Notes under the pieces: model-generated
The model's database searches: none
Seen by the model: the letters and a program-made list of their open reading frames with translations, nothing else
What the model was told of the DNA's origin: nothing
Made by a program: the position numbers and the translations under genes
Assembly (NCBI GenBank): GCA_034429275.1
Contig: DAOUFU010000193.1
Coordinates: forward strand, 1-17,190
Direction: 5' to 3'
From: DAOUFU01 sp034429275
Lineage (GTDB): Bacteria; Chloroflexota; Anaerolineae; Aggregatilineales; Aggregatilineaceae
Length of the DNA: 17,190 bases
Shown: one piece after another, positions 8,296 to 16,057 of the stretch
Layout of the letters: each line of letters starts with the position of its first letter
How positions within the stretch are numbered: position 1 is the first letter of the stretch

Positions 8296-9192
8296 TCACC
8301 CTTTGATGCCCGTGGTCGAAATCCCCTCGATAAAGTATCGCTGCATGAAGATGAAAACCACCAGCACCGGGATCACAAACGTCACGCTGGCCGCCATCAC
8401 ATCCTGCCAGGGCAGCGGCGTTTCTTGCAGGTTGAGCTTCTGCGCGACATACACCGGCATAGTGTAGAGCATGGGCTTCTGCAGGTAGATCAGCGGCATC
8501 ATCAGGTTGTTCCACGTGCCCACAAACAGGAACACCGAAATGGTGGCGACGGCAGGACGCGACAGCGGCATGATCACATGCCACCAGATTTGCAGCGGAT
8601 TCGCCCCGTCGATCATGGCCGCTTCGTCCAGTTCTTTGGGGATGCCCATCATGAACTGGCGCAGCAGGAAGATCAGCGATGCGCCGCCCGCGAAGAAGCC
8701 GGGAATGGTGATCGGATTGAAGGTGCGGATCCAGCCCATTTCGTTGAACATGACATACTGCGGCACCAGCGTCGCCTGGTAGGGCAGCATGAGCGTGCTC
8801 ATCATGGCGGCGAACACCAGGCCGCGCCCCTTCCAGGCCAGGCGGCTGAAGGAAAAGGCCACCAGCGAGACCGAGGTCACTGTGCCGAACAGTACAATCG
8901 TGACGATGAACAGGCTGTTGAAATAGGCGCGGTAAAAGCTGCTGTCGTTGAACAGCTTCTCATAATTCACCCACTGGGGATCGGCGGGCAGCAGGTTGAG
9001 CTGCGAACGTCCAACTTCCTCGATGGTCTTCAGCGACGTTCCGACCATCCACGCCAGCGGAAACAAGAAGAACAGCGAAGCCGCTATCAATGCCGCATAG
9101 AGCAGGACCTTGCGCACGTGGTGCATGTTGCCATGCAGCAGCGGCGCGATCCTCACCCCTATCACCTGCGCGGAATCGGTTCGATTTGTCAT
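8296..9192 (-). CDS. Carbohydrate ABC transporter permease, MalG/UgpE-like
   Basis: From the ATG at 9192 (GAGGG 8 bases upstream) the protein has 298 residues and about six membrane helices, the usual length for this family. The EAA loop that docks on the ATPase is intact as DEAAMIDGANPLQIWWHVIMP (189-209). The N-terminal FPLAWMVGTSLK and the C-terminal QRYFIEGISTTGIKG are hallmarks of the CUT1 MalG branch. Starting at 9285 would add 31 residues with no membrane character that overlap the preceding gene, so I rejected it. It starts 11 bases after the stop of the first permease and should form the heterodimeric channel with it. Import of amino-sugar oligosaccharides is inferred from the operon. 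Confidence 0.92.
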   Translation of the reverse strand: MTNRTDSAQVIGVRIAPLLHGNMHHVRKVLLYAALIAASLFFLFPLAWMVGTSLKTIEEVGRSQLNLLPADPQWVNYEKLFNDSSFYRAYFNSLFIVTIVLFGTVTSVSLVAFSFSRLAWKGRGLVFAAMMSTLMLPYQATLVPQYVMFNEMGWIRTFNPITIPGFFAGGASLIFLLRQFMMGIPKELDEAAMIDGANPLQIWWHVIMPLSRPAVATISVFLFVGTWNNLMMPLIYLQKPMLYTMPVYVAQKLNLQETPLPWQDVMAASVTFVIPVLVVFIFMQRYFIEGISTTGIKG

Positions 9193-9203
9193 CGCTATGC
9201 CCT

Positions 9204-11168
9204 CTATGATTCGTAATGGACCCAACTCCGGCTGAAGCGAAACTGCAGCACTGTCAGAGTCAGGATGATGATGACCAGAATCCACGACATCGCCGCGCCC
9301 TCACCGATTTGAAGCTCGGAGAAGGTGCGCGAATAGAGCAGGAACGCAGCCGACTGCAAGCTGTCGCGGGTGAGCGGCGTCTGGAGAATGTAGACGATCT
9401 CAAAGGTTTGCAGGGCCGCAATCACGCCGATCACGATGTTGTAGAACATCGCGGGCGAGATGAGCGGCAGCGTGATTTTGAAGAACCGCTGGAGCACATT
9501 CGCCCCATCGACTTCGGCGGCTTCGTACATCGACTGCGGCACATTCTTGAGCGCGGCCAGGAAGATCAGCATCCCCGTGCCGGAACTCCACATCACGATC
9601 AGAATCGCGGAGGGTTTGGACCACAACTCGCTGTTCATCCACAGCGGCACACGGTCACTGGATGGGAATTGGGCGATGGCCTGCCGGAATAGGGCGAAGT
9701 GATAGACGGGCTTGCCCGCCTCTTCGGCGATCTGGACAAACGCCCGGAAATACGCGCGCGCATCGAGGAACGACCCCACCATGAACAGTGCAAAAAAAGC
9801 CAGCGCACCCACCGTCAAGGCGCGGCGCGCGCGCGGATAGGCAGTGTCCAGCAGCGCCACGCCGATCAGCAGCGCCGCCACCAGACCATAGATCCACAGG
9901 GCGGACATGGTGACAGCAGGATAGACCTTCTCAAGATAGGCCTGGTCGGAGGTCGTTTCGAGCGTGCTGCCGAACGTCAGGTAGCGGGTGAAGACATTCA
10001 GACGGCCACCATCCAGCTGGCCGGGCACCAACCGGACAAACAGGATCACGCCGAGGACGGCGGCAGCGAGCACAGCCAGGCGCGCAGAGCGGCGGCCCGA
10101 CGGCATCACCATCGACCCGGCGACGGCCAGCGCAACCAGCACCGCCGGCACCAGGTAGCGGGTGAAGCGGGGATCGCTTGCTTCATACCCGGCATAGTCG
10201 AACGCACCGAAGGCCGCGATCAGCAGCAGGGCCAGCGTGCCCCACTGCACATAACGCACCTGCCGCCGGGACTGCCAGAGCATCAGCGCGATGTTGACCA
10301 GGGCCACCAGCCCACCCGCGTAAATCCACGAGGGATCGACCGGCTGGGCGATCAGCCCCTTCGCCAGCAGGCTGTAGGCGACGATCAGCCCCAGAATCTG
10401 AGCGCCGCGCCAGGCCAGCAGCCGCTTGCCCTCGCCCCATTCGCCCCTGGCCAACGCCAGAAACAAGAGCACGGCCACCGCAGCGGGGATGGTATACTTC
10501 AAGGGGCCGATAGGGTCTTTGAGCACCAGCCCTGCATAAAACCCATTAAACGCTTCCACAACGTAGATAAAGCCGCGATAGAGATAATCGAAGACCACAA
10601 AGGCCCCGGCCAGTTTGCGCATCGCCTCATTGATGAACCCACCATTGGAGCCGAGCATATAGCGCCAGGCCAGCAGAATCGCCGGTCCACCGGCCAGGAT
10701 GACCGGCATATAAAAGATCATGCGGAAGACGCGAATGCCGCGCACCTCGTTGTTCAGCAGCAGGGCCATAGCCAGCGCAGCGCCGATCTGGAGCGGCACC
10801 CCTACCAGCGCGTAGTAGAACGAGTTCATCATGGCTTTGTTAAAGTTGCGCCCCACCCGCCCGCTGCTGCTCAACAGGCTCCGGTAGTTCTCCAGGCCGA
10901 TCCAATGGGCAGAGCTACCAATCTTGTAGTCGGTGAAGCTGTAATAGAGCGAGGCGAGGGCCGGCCCCAGCACAAAGATGAAGAACCCCACGATCCAGGG
11001 ACCGGCGAAGGTGACTCCCCAGAACATCCGGCGCTGCTCACCTTCTGACCAACCGCGCAGCCGCGCGATGAAACGCGCCAGCAGGCCCAGCGCCACACTG
11101 GAGACGGCGATAAAAATTACGGTCAACAAAGCCATTTGAAGGTTGTCTATACGGGCTTGGGGTTCCAT
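9204..11168 (-). CDS. Carbohydrate ABC transporter permease, MalF/UgpA-like, with large membrane insertion
   Basis: The protein has 654 residues from the ATG at 11168 (660 from a GTG at 11186), about twice the usual 300. The standard permease core is split. Residues about 50-185 carry core helices 1-3 (GVTFAGPWIVGFFIFVLGPALASL, then MNSFYYALVGVPLQIG, then MIFYMPVILAGGPAILLAW). Residues about 505-654 carry helices 4-6 and the EAA loop YEAAEVDGANVLQRFFKITLP (548-568). Between them, about residues 190-505, lies an insertion with roughly eight extra hydrophobic segments and a polar stretch (about 382-417). There is also an extra N-terminal helix (about 10-37). The reading frame is continuous and both halves are intact, so this is an elaborated permease rather than a frameshift or two genes. 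It pairs with the permease that follows. The ribosome-binding site is weak at either start. Confidence 0.85.
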   Translation of the reverse strand: MEPQARIDNLQMALLTVIFIAVSSVALGLLARFIARLRGWSEGEQRRMFWGVTFAGPWIVGFFIFVLGPALASLYYSFTDYKIGSSAHWIGLENYRSLLSSSGRVGRNFNKAMMNSFYYALVGVPLQIGAALAMALLLNNEVRGIRVFRMIFYMPVILAGGPAILLAWRYMLGSNGGFINEAMRKLAGAFVVFDYLYRGFIYVVEAFNGFYAGLVLKDPIGPLKYTIPAAVAVLLFLALARGEWGEGKRLLAWRGAQILGLIVAYSLLAKGLIAQPVDPSWIYAGGLVALVNIALMLWQSRRQVRYVQWGTLALLLIAAFGAFDYAGYEASDPRFTRYLVPAVLVALAVAGSMVMPSGRRSARLAVLAAAVLGVILFVRLVPGQLDGGRLNVFTRYLTFGSTLETTSDQAYLEKVYPAVTMSALWIYGLVAALLIGVALLDTAYPRARRALTVGALAFFALFMVGSFLDARAYFRAFVQIAEEAGKPVYHFALFRQAIAQFPSSDRVPLWMNSELWSKPSAILIVMWSSGTGMLIFLAALKNVPQSMYEAAEVDGANVLQRFFKITLPLISPAMFYNIVIGVIAALQTFEIVYILQTPLTRDSLQSAAFLLYSRTFSELQIGEGAAMSWILVIIILTLTVLQFRFSRSWVHYES

Positions 11169-11221
11169 CGTGCGCTCGCTTATCACTGAATGGGCATAGT
11201 TCTGATTTTGGGGTCAGGGCA

Positions 11222-11249
11222 GGCAGGGGGAAGCGGCGTTCCCCCTGCC
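11222..11249 (-). other. Intercistronic stem-loop between binding protein and permease genes
   Basis: An 11-bp perfect inverted repeat (GGCAGGGGGAA-N6-TTCCCCCTGCC on the plus strand) lies between the binding-protein stop (11311) and the permease start (11168). It has no T-tract on the minus strand. Such stem-loops commonly protect the upstream mRNA from decay and help produce more binding protein than permease; that function is inferred here. Confidence 0.6.
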
Positions 11250-11254
11250 CAGAT

Positions 11255-11309
11255 GCTGAGCGCTGCTCCCGGCTGAGGATCACGCCGGGATGGGGTCGTG
11301 CGGCTCAGC
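11255..11309 (-). other. Nested inverted repeat after the binding-protein gene
   Basis: Outer arms GCTGAG (11255-11260) and CTCAGC (11304-11309) enclose inner arms CCCGGC (11268-11273) and GCCGGG (11284-11289), directly after the stop codon. Together with the stronger hairpin next to it, this makes the 142-base intercistronic gap highly structured. Confidence 0.35.
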
Positions 11310-11310
11310 G

Positions 11311-12570
11311 TCAGTCCAGATAGCCATTCGCTTCGAGGATGGCGTCGTATTCTTCCTTCATAAGCTGCTGGGTGGTCTCCAGGCTCTGCTGATCGGTCAG
11401 GAAGAGCGTCATCTGCTCGAAGATGAGCGGACGGAGTTCGGCGCTGGCGCGGATATCGGAGAAGCTGCGGCCATATTCGACGGTCAGATCGAGCAGTTTG
11501 GCCCACACCGGGTCGGTGGCTTTGATCTGATCCCAGGCATCCTGGCGGACGGGGGTGAAACCGGCCACGTCCTTCAGCGCGATGGCGTTTTCCTGCGAGC
11601 CGATGAACTTGAGGAACTCAACCGCCAGGGCGGGATCATCGACATAAGCGGGGACCGAAAGCCAGTCGATGAACACCTGGATGAGCGGTGCGCCATTGGG
11701 ACCCGCCGGATAGGGCGCGATCTCGACATTGTCCCAGATCGGCTGGCTGGTCGCGGGGACGGCCCACATCGGGAAAATGCCGCTGATCACCAGGCCCGAT
11801 TCCAGGGCTGTGCCTTCGATGGGAGGCAGGCCCGCCGTGTCTTCGGTGGGGCGCATGATGCGACGGCGGTCATACATGTACTGCATGGCTTCGGCCACTG
11901 CCGGGCTGTCGAAGGCGCTGCTGCCATCTTCATAGTACAGCTCGCCGCCCGCCGACCAGATGTAGCCGATGAATTCCTGCGCGTCAAACAGGTCGTTACC
12001 GATGTCCATGAAGCCCCACTTCACGCCCGCGCCGTTTTCTACAATGGTGTTGGCCTTGTAGAATTCCAGCGCATCGGCGAAGGTGAGCGGCACCTCACCC
12101 TGCATCAGGTCAGCGCGGTAGAAGATCGGGCGGGGCGACATCAACAGCGGCAGGCCGCGAATATGCCCATCGTAGGTGACGGTTTCCACCGCAGCAGGCA
12201 GGAACTGGCCCCACTCTTCCCAATCGGCGAAGAAGGGATCGAGATCATAGAGCAGGTCGCCGTAAGTCGCGGCATATTCCGAGCCGAGGTAGATGATATC
12301 GGGACCTTCACCGGTGGTGATCCAGCCGGCTACGGTCACGTCAAAATCGCCCCAGCCACCGGTCAAGATGTCGAGCGTCACGCCGGGGTGAGTGGCCTGG
12401 AACGCGGGGAAAGCAACCTCGCGGAACCAGTTCATCGTGTCTTCGGTCAGGCCGGTGATGTAGATTTCGAGCACCTGGTCGCCTTGCGCCGATGCCGGGG
12501 TTCTGCCGGACGGAACTGCCAGCGCAGCGATCATCACGATGGCAAGAGCTAGAAAGAGAATGCGCTTCAT
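11311..12570 (-). CDS. Extracellular carbohydrate-binding protein of an ABC transporter (family 1)
   Basis: This 419-residue protein begins with a signal peptide (MKRILFLALAIVMIAALAV, likely cut after PASA near residue 28). There is no lipobox cysteine, so it is secreted or surface-held in some way other than lipidation. The mature part has the family 1 solute-binding layout: an LEIYITGL strand, TTGEGPDIIYLGSEYAA, MSPRPIFYRADLM, a variable hinge region, then VFIDWLSVPAYVDDPALAVEFLKFIGS and the closing VAGFTPVR. It captures the sugar and delivers it to the two permeases downstream. It is the first gene of the operon, with AAGGAG 12 bases before the ATG. The substrate is inferred to be an amino-sugar oligosaccharide because of the linked GH3 and GH18 genes. 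Confidence 0.9.
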   Translation of the reverse strand: MKRILFLALAIVMIAALAVPSGRTPASAQGDQVLEIYITGLTEDTMNWFREVAFPAFQATHPGVTLDILTGGWGDFDVTVAGWITTGEGPDIIYLGSEYAATYGDLLYDLDPFFADWEEWGQFLPAAVETVTYDGHIRGLPLLMSPRPIFYRADLMQGEVPLTFADALEFYKANTIVENGAGVKWGFMDIGNDLFDAQEFIGYIWSAGGELYYEDGSSAFDSPAVAEAMQYMYDRRRIMRPTEDTAGLPPIEGTALESGLVISGIFPMWAVPATSQPIWDNVEIAPYPAGPNGAPLIQVFIDWLSVPAYVDDPALAVEFLKFIGSQENAIALKDVAGFTPVRQDAWDQIKATDPVWAKLLDLTVEYGRSFSDIRASAELRPLIFEQMTLFLTDQQSLETTQQLMKEEYDAILEANGYLD

Positions 12571-12733
12571 GGTCTTGGGTGTCTCCTTGAAAAACTAACG
12601 GGGCAAAACATAACAGGTCACAGGAAAGCCGGGAGAACGATGTCCGGGATGCTGCCACCTCCTCTATGGCGCGCTACACCGGCAACATGCATTGCACTCT
12701 GGCCATCCGTCAGGGATGCGGATGAGCCATCCT

Positions 12734-12756
12734 GTTAGTAAGTAAGTTTTACTAAC
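12734..12756. promoter_or_regulatory. ROK-type operator of the amino-sugar operon
   Basis: A perfect 8-bp inverted repeat, GTTAGTAA-N7-TTACTAAC, is centred at 12745, about 165 bases upstream of the first structural gene. The TTAGT half-sites and the spacing resemble operators of ROK repressors such as XylR. The operon downstream encodes a ROK protein, so autoregulation is the simple reading. I saw no second copy in the window. Confidence 0.75.
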
Positions 12757-12764
12757 TTGATCAC

Positions 12765-12793
12765 AGGGTATCATGAAACATTCAGTCTGTCAA
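12765..12793 (-). promoter_or_regulatory. Candidate promoter of the amino-sugar operon
   Basis: On the minus strand a perfect -35 TTGACA (12793-12788) is followed after 17 bases by a weak -10 TACCCT (12770-12765). Transcription would begin near 12758, placing the operator right at the start site, a good position for repression. The -10 matches only three of six consensus bases. Confidence 0.4.
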
Positions 12794-12967
12794 CAGAATG
12801 AAACAGAAGTCCCAGAGCGAGCGCATCAACATTCGGACATTGCCGGGAACATCCCTCCAGAGGACAGCGCGTTTTCGGAGAGGTTCTGTCCGGCAGAGGT
12901 GGTTGCAGAGGCGGCCCTGGCCAGGCTAAGGACTTCGACCAGCGATCACCCGGTCGCTCATGCCAGG

Positions 12968-12973
12968 TATACT
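12968..12973 (+). promoter_or_regulatory. Candidate -10 element for mobA
   Basis: TATACT differs from the consensus by one base and lies 31 bases before the mobA ATG. That would give a leader of about 25 bases and supports the ATG at 13004. No good -35 hexamer is present. Confidence 0.35.
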
Positions 12974-13003
12974 ATTGGAAATACCGTTCACGAGGAAAAG
13001 CTA

Positions 13004-13630
13004 ATGTCTGGACTGTCGGTAGGGCTGCTGGCAGGCGGCAGAAGTACCCGCATGGGGCAGAACAAGGCCCTCGTCACACTGGCCGGACGCCCGCTGATCG
13101 AACACGTCCTTGACCGTGTGAGAGGAATAGATGCGAGAGAAATTATCCTGATCACCAACGAGCCGGAGCTTTACACCCACCTTGAGCTGCCCTGCTTTCC
13201 CGATGAAATCCCCGGCAAAGGCGCGCTGGGCGGAGTTTATACGGCGCTGAGACGCAGCCAATGCTCACACACGCTGGTGATCGCCTGCGACATGCCCTTT
13301 GTCAGCACCGCCTTGCTGCGCTACATGGACAGCCTGCGCGCCGAGATCGATTGTGACGCCATTGTTCCGCGCGTGGCCGGGCGTCCCCAGGGACTGCTGG
13401 CGATTTACCGCCGGACTTGCCTGGACGCCATCGCCGAATCCCTGTGCACGGACCAACTCAAGGTCATCTCGTTTTACGACCGCATTACCGTGAACTATCT
13501 GGACGAAGCGGACTATGCTGCCTACGACCCGCGGGGACACTCTTTTTTTAACGTCAATACTCCCGAACACCTGGAAACCGTCCGCTTGATGCTGCTGGAC
13601 GACGGCAGTCAGGCCGCGCCCGAAGAATAG
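13004..13630 (+). CDS. mobA: Molybdenum cofactor guanylyltransferase MobA
   Basis: This 208-residue protein transfers GMP from GTP to Mo-molybdopterin, producing the guanine-dinucleotide cofactor used by formate dehydrogenases and related enzymes in the cytoplasm. All the family motifs are present: the nucleotide-binding LLAGGRSTRMGQNKA near the N terminus, GALGGVYTAL, VIACDMPFVS (the acidic metal site), GRPQGLLAIY and FFNVNTPEHL. The ATG at 13004 is preceded by GAGGAAAAG at proper spacing and by a -10-like sequence, so I prefer it over an in-frame start at 12773. It ends 80 bases from the convergent formate dehydrogenase gene, its likely client. Confidence 0.93.
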   Translation: MSGLSVGLLAGGRSTRMGQNKALVTLAGRPLIEHVLDRVRGIDAREIILITNEPELYTHLELPCFPDEIPGKGALGGVYTALRRSQCSHTLVIACDMPFVSTALLRYMDSLRAEIDCDAIVPRVAGRPQGLLAIYRRTCLDAIAESLCTDQLKVISFYDRITVNYLDEADYAAYDPRGHSFFNVNTPEHLETVRLMLLDDGSQAAPEE

Positions 13631-13710
13631 TTTCCCTGCCGCACGGTTTTTGCTCCCCTCCCCACGAGACCGTATTGGAGAGAGGGGGAAATGAATTGCA
13701 TAGCGCGGCC

Positions 13711-15879
13711 TTAGTGGACGAGGCCCGTCGGGTCCTTGATTGCGCCCCGGTCGAGCAGCGGAAGTTCGGTCCCGGCCCGGTCTGCAGGCGGTACAGTTTT
13801 GCGCAGGCGAACCGCTGCCATCTTGTAGTCGGGTATTTTGGCGCGCGGGTCGATCTTGGTGTTGGTGAGCACGTTCGCCGCAGCCTCGGCAAAATGAAAC
13901 GGCAAAAACACCGTCCCCACCGGGGATCGCTCAGTCACCAGCACGCGGCAGGTGACGCTGCCGCGCCGTGAGGTTACCTCTACCCAATCACCGGAAACCA
14001 TCCCTTGTTCTTGCGCATCCTGCGGATGCATTTCGAGCACCGGTTCAGGGAACGCTTCATCCAGGCTAGAGCGGCGGGTCATGGTTCCCCCGTGCCAGTG
14101 ATACAGCACACGGCCCGTGGTCAGGTGAAACGGGTAATGCTCGTCGGGCAGTTCACTGTCGGTGCCAAATTCCAACGCCCAAAATTTCCCCCGCCCGCGC
14201 GGAAAATCGTCGGCGAACAAGTACGGTGTGCCCGGATGGTCGAGGGCCGGGCACGGCCAGTGCACCCCGCCTTCGCGCGCCAGGCGATCGTAAGTGATGC
14301 CATAAAACGGCGGCGTGACGGTGCGCATTTCCTCCCAGATCTCTTCCGGGCCAGCGTAGTCGAATCCTGCGCTGTGAGTCACGCCCAAGACCGACTCCAT
14401 GCGCCGCGCAAGGTCGCAGATAATGGCCCAGTCCGGGCGCGATTCTCCGACCAACGGCAGCGCCGCGCGAATTCGCTGGATGCGCCGGTCGCTGTTGGTG
14501 AAAGTACCGTCCTTTTCTGCGAAACTGGCCGCAGGCAGGATCACATCCGCCAGCGCGCTGGTTTCGTTGACAAAAATGTCGATGCACACCAAAAAATCCA
14601 GCGCTTCCAGGGCGGCGCGTGCGTGGTGCAAATCCGGCTCACTCATCAGCGGATTCTCGCCCAGCGCGATCATCGCCCGCACCCTGCCAGCGAGTGCAGC
14701 GTCAAACATTTCCGTAACGGTCAGGCCGGGTGCGGCAGGGAGTGAAGTTGACCAGGCCCTCTCGAATTTCGCGCGCACATCCGGGTCATCCACGCGCTGG
14801 TACGCCGTGTAGACATTCGGCAGGCCGCCGCTGTCTGAGCAGCCCTGGACGTTATTCTGACCGCGCAGGGGGTTGAGACCTGTGCCCGGTCGACCAATCT
14901 GGCCGGTCAGCAAAGCCAGGTTCGCCAGGGCCAGGGCGTTTTCGGTGCCGTGCACGCTCTGGCTGATGCCCATGCCCCAGTAAATGGCAGCGCTGGGCGC
15001 GGTGGCGTACATCCGTGCGGCCTCTCGAATCAAACCCGCGCGGACACCGGTCACATCTTCAGCCCACTCCGGCGTGAAGCTTTCCAGGGACTCGGCATAA
15101 TCCGCAAAACCCTCGGTACGTGTCTCGATGAAGTCCCGGTTGAGCAGCCCTTCGCTGACAATGACGTGGGCCATTGCCCCAAACAACGCGACATCTGTAC
15201 CAGGACGCTGCCGTAACCACAGCGTGGCGAAATCGGCCAGTTCAATCTGGCGCGGATCCACCAGGATCAAACGCGCCCCGTGCCGCCGCACGGCACGTTT
15301 GAGCAGCAGGCTGATCACCGGGTGAGTCTCGGTAGTGTTGCTGCCGGTGACGATGAAAGTGTGCAGGTGCTCCATCTCGGCGATGCTGTTGCTCATAGCG
15401 CTGCTGCCAAGAGAGAGCGACAGGCCGGTTACGCTGCCCGCATGACATAATCGTGCGCAGTGATCGATATTGTGGGTGTGCATCACGGCGCGCACCCATT
15501 TTTGGAAGACATAGTTGTCTTCGTTGGTTGCTTTGGCAGAAGCCAGCGCCGCGATACTGCTGCTGCCGTGGGTGCGCAGGTTTTCGGCCAGCCGGTCTGC
15601 TACCAGCGCCAGGGCTTCGTCCCAGCCAGCCGGGCGAAACTGCCCGCGCGCGCCTGCGCGAATAAGCGGCGTGGTGAGACGGTCCGGGTGCGTGGTGAAA
15701 TCGATGCCGAAGCGACCTTAGGAACACAGATTGCCATAATTCGGAGCGACATTAAACGGGGCGGTGACGCGAAAAACGAAGTTTTCTTTGATATGTAAGT
15801 GCATCTGGCAGCCCACCCCACAATAAGGGCAGGTTGTCTGGATCGTCCGGTCCGCCTGCAGCCCTGGGGAAGTCACCAT
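13711..15879 (-). pseudogene. fdhA: Formate dehydrogenase catalytic (alpha) subunit interrupted by one in-frame stop
   Basis: Read from the ATG at 15879 (GGAG 7 bases upstream), one continuous frame of 723 codons, including the final TAA, covers a full FdhF-like molybdopterin oxidoreductase. It is broken only by TAA at codon 54 (15720-15718). The N-terminal [4Fe-4S] site is intact (C17, C20, C24, C52). Immediately after it the frame reads LCS-stop-GRFG, where the family has LCxKGRFG. The rest is well conserved: AENLRTHGSSSIAAL, HNIDHCARLCHAGS with C145 in the catalytic selenocysteine/cysteine position and H146 next to it, GRPGTGLNPLRGQNNVQG, and a C-terminal molybdopterin-dinucleotide-binding domain (LTTGRVLYHWHGGTMTRR, DWVEVTSRRG). 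No frameshift is needed. The cause may be a true nonsense mutation, an assembly error or stop readthrough. A restart at GTG 15495 would lack the iron-sulfur domain. It is divergent from the NuoE-NuoF fusion. Confidence 0.85.
15718..15720 (-). other. In-frame TAA at the conserved lysine codon of fdhA
   Basis: The codon follows LCS and precedes GRFGIDFTTHPDRLT, all in one frame. One base change (AAA to TAA) would explain it. TAA is neither the selenocysteine (TGA) nor the pyrrolysine (TAG) codon. Confidence 0.8.
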
Positions 15880-16028
15880 AGGGTTACTCCGTAAAAAGAC
15901 TATTCGGGCGTTCGGAGGCAATGTCGCCGCCGTGGGTACCGAGTGACATGCAGCGCGCTTGTGCTGCAATGTTTTTTGTATTATCTTAATGTCCATGATT
16001 ATTTTACGCCAGTCGGCTGCAGGCCAGC

Positions 16029-16040
16029 CTGAAAATTCAG
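16029..16040. repeat. Short palindrome upstream of the NuoE-NuoF fusion
   Basis: CTGAA-AA-TTCAG is a perfect 5-2-5 inverted repeat about 85 bases before the start codon. It could be a regulator site, but it is short enough to be chance. Confidence 0.25.
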
Positions 16041-16057
16041 TATTTCCCTCCAGATCG

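Larger units (their letters stand above)
12571..13003. other. Intergenic control region between the sugar operon and mobA
   Basis: No gene is supported in these 433 bases, which separate divergent transcription units. It holds the operator at 12734-12756, a promoter-like sequence for the sugar operon and a -10-like sequence for mobA. A plus-strand frame opens at 12773 in phase with mobA, but the added 77 residues have no MobA homology and the strong ribosome-binding site lies at 13004. That stretch is best read as leader. Confidence 0.6.

Noticed and set aside
8116..9216. Open plus-strand frame of about 366 codons opposite the second permease and GH3
   Set aside because: It is antisense to two well-supported genes and its composition (His, Gln, Arg-rich) is that of a shadow frame.
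9699..11048. Open plus-strand frame of about 450 codons opposite the first permease
   Set aside because: It lies wholly antisense to a gene with clear permease motifs. Its translation is low-complexity, rich in His, Gln, Arg and Gly, as expected for the antisense frame of a GC-rich gene.
11290..12552. Open plus-strand frame of about 420 codons opposite the binding-protein gene
   Set aside because: It mirrors the binding protein over nearly its whole length and has no recognisable domain or ribosome-binding site. The minus-strand gene has a signal peptide and family motifs.
12682..12695. GCAA-N6-TTGC palindrome around ATGCAT as a LacI-type operator
   Set aside because: The arms are short and the only LacI-like protein here has no DNA-binding domain, so there is no support for a role.
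12757..12774. FNR/CRP-like site TTGAT-N8-ATCAT beside the operator
   Set aside because: The half-site spacing is wrong for FNR, the arms are incomplete and it overlaps the promoter-like sequence; probably chance.
12773..13003. 77-residue N-terminal extension of MobA
   Set aside because: The extension has no similarity to MobA, the first MobA motif starts right after the ATG at 13004, and that ATG has a good ribosome-binding site and an upstream -10-like sequence.
13631..13710. Terminator between convergent mobA and fdhA
   Set aside because: The gap has pyrimidine- and purine-rich stretches that could pair in several weak ways, but no single stable stem followed by a T-tract.
13711..15495. 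Formate dehydrogenase alpha subunit starting at the GTG at 15495
   Set aside because: The same frame upstream, through 15717, encodes conserved formate dehydrogenase sequence (GRFGIDF, SSSIAAL), so the gene begins at 15879. A start at 15495 would remove the iron-sulfur domain.
15718..15720. Recoded selenocysteine or pyrrolysine codon in fdhA
   Set aside because: The codon is TAA, not TGA or TAG, and the catalytic position normally held by selenocysteine is already a cysteine at codon 145.
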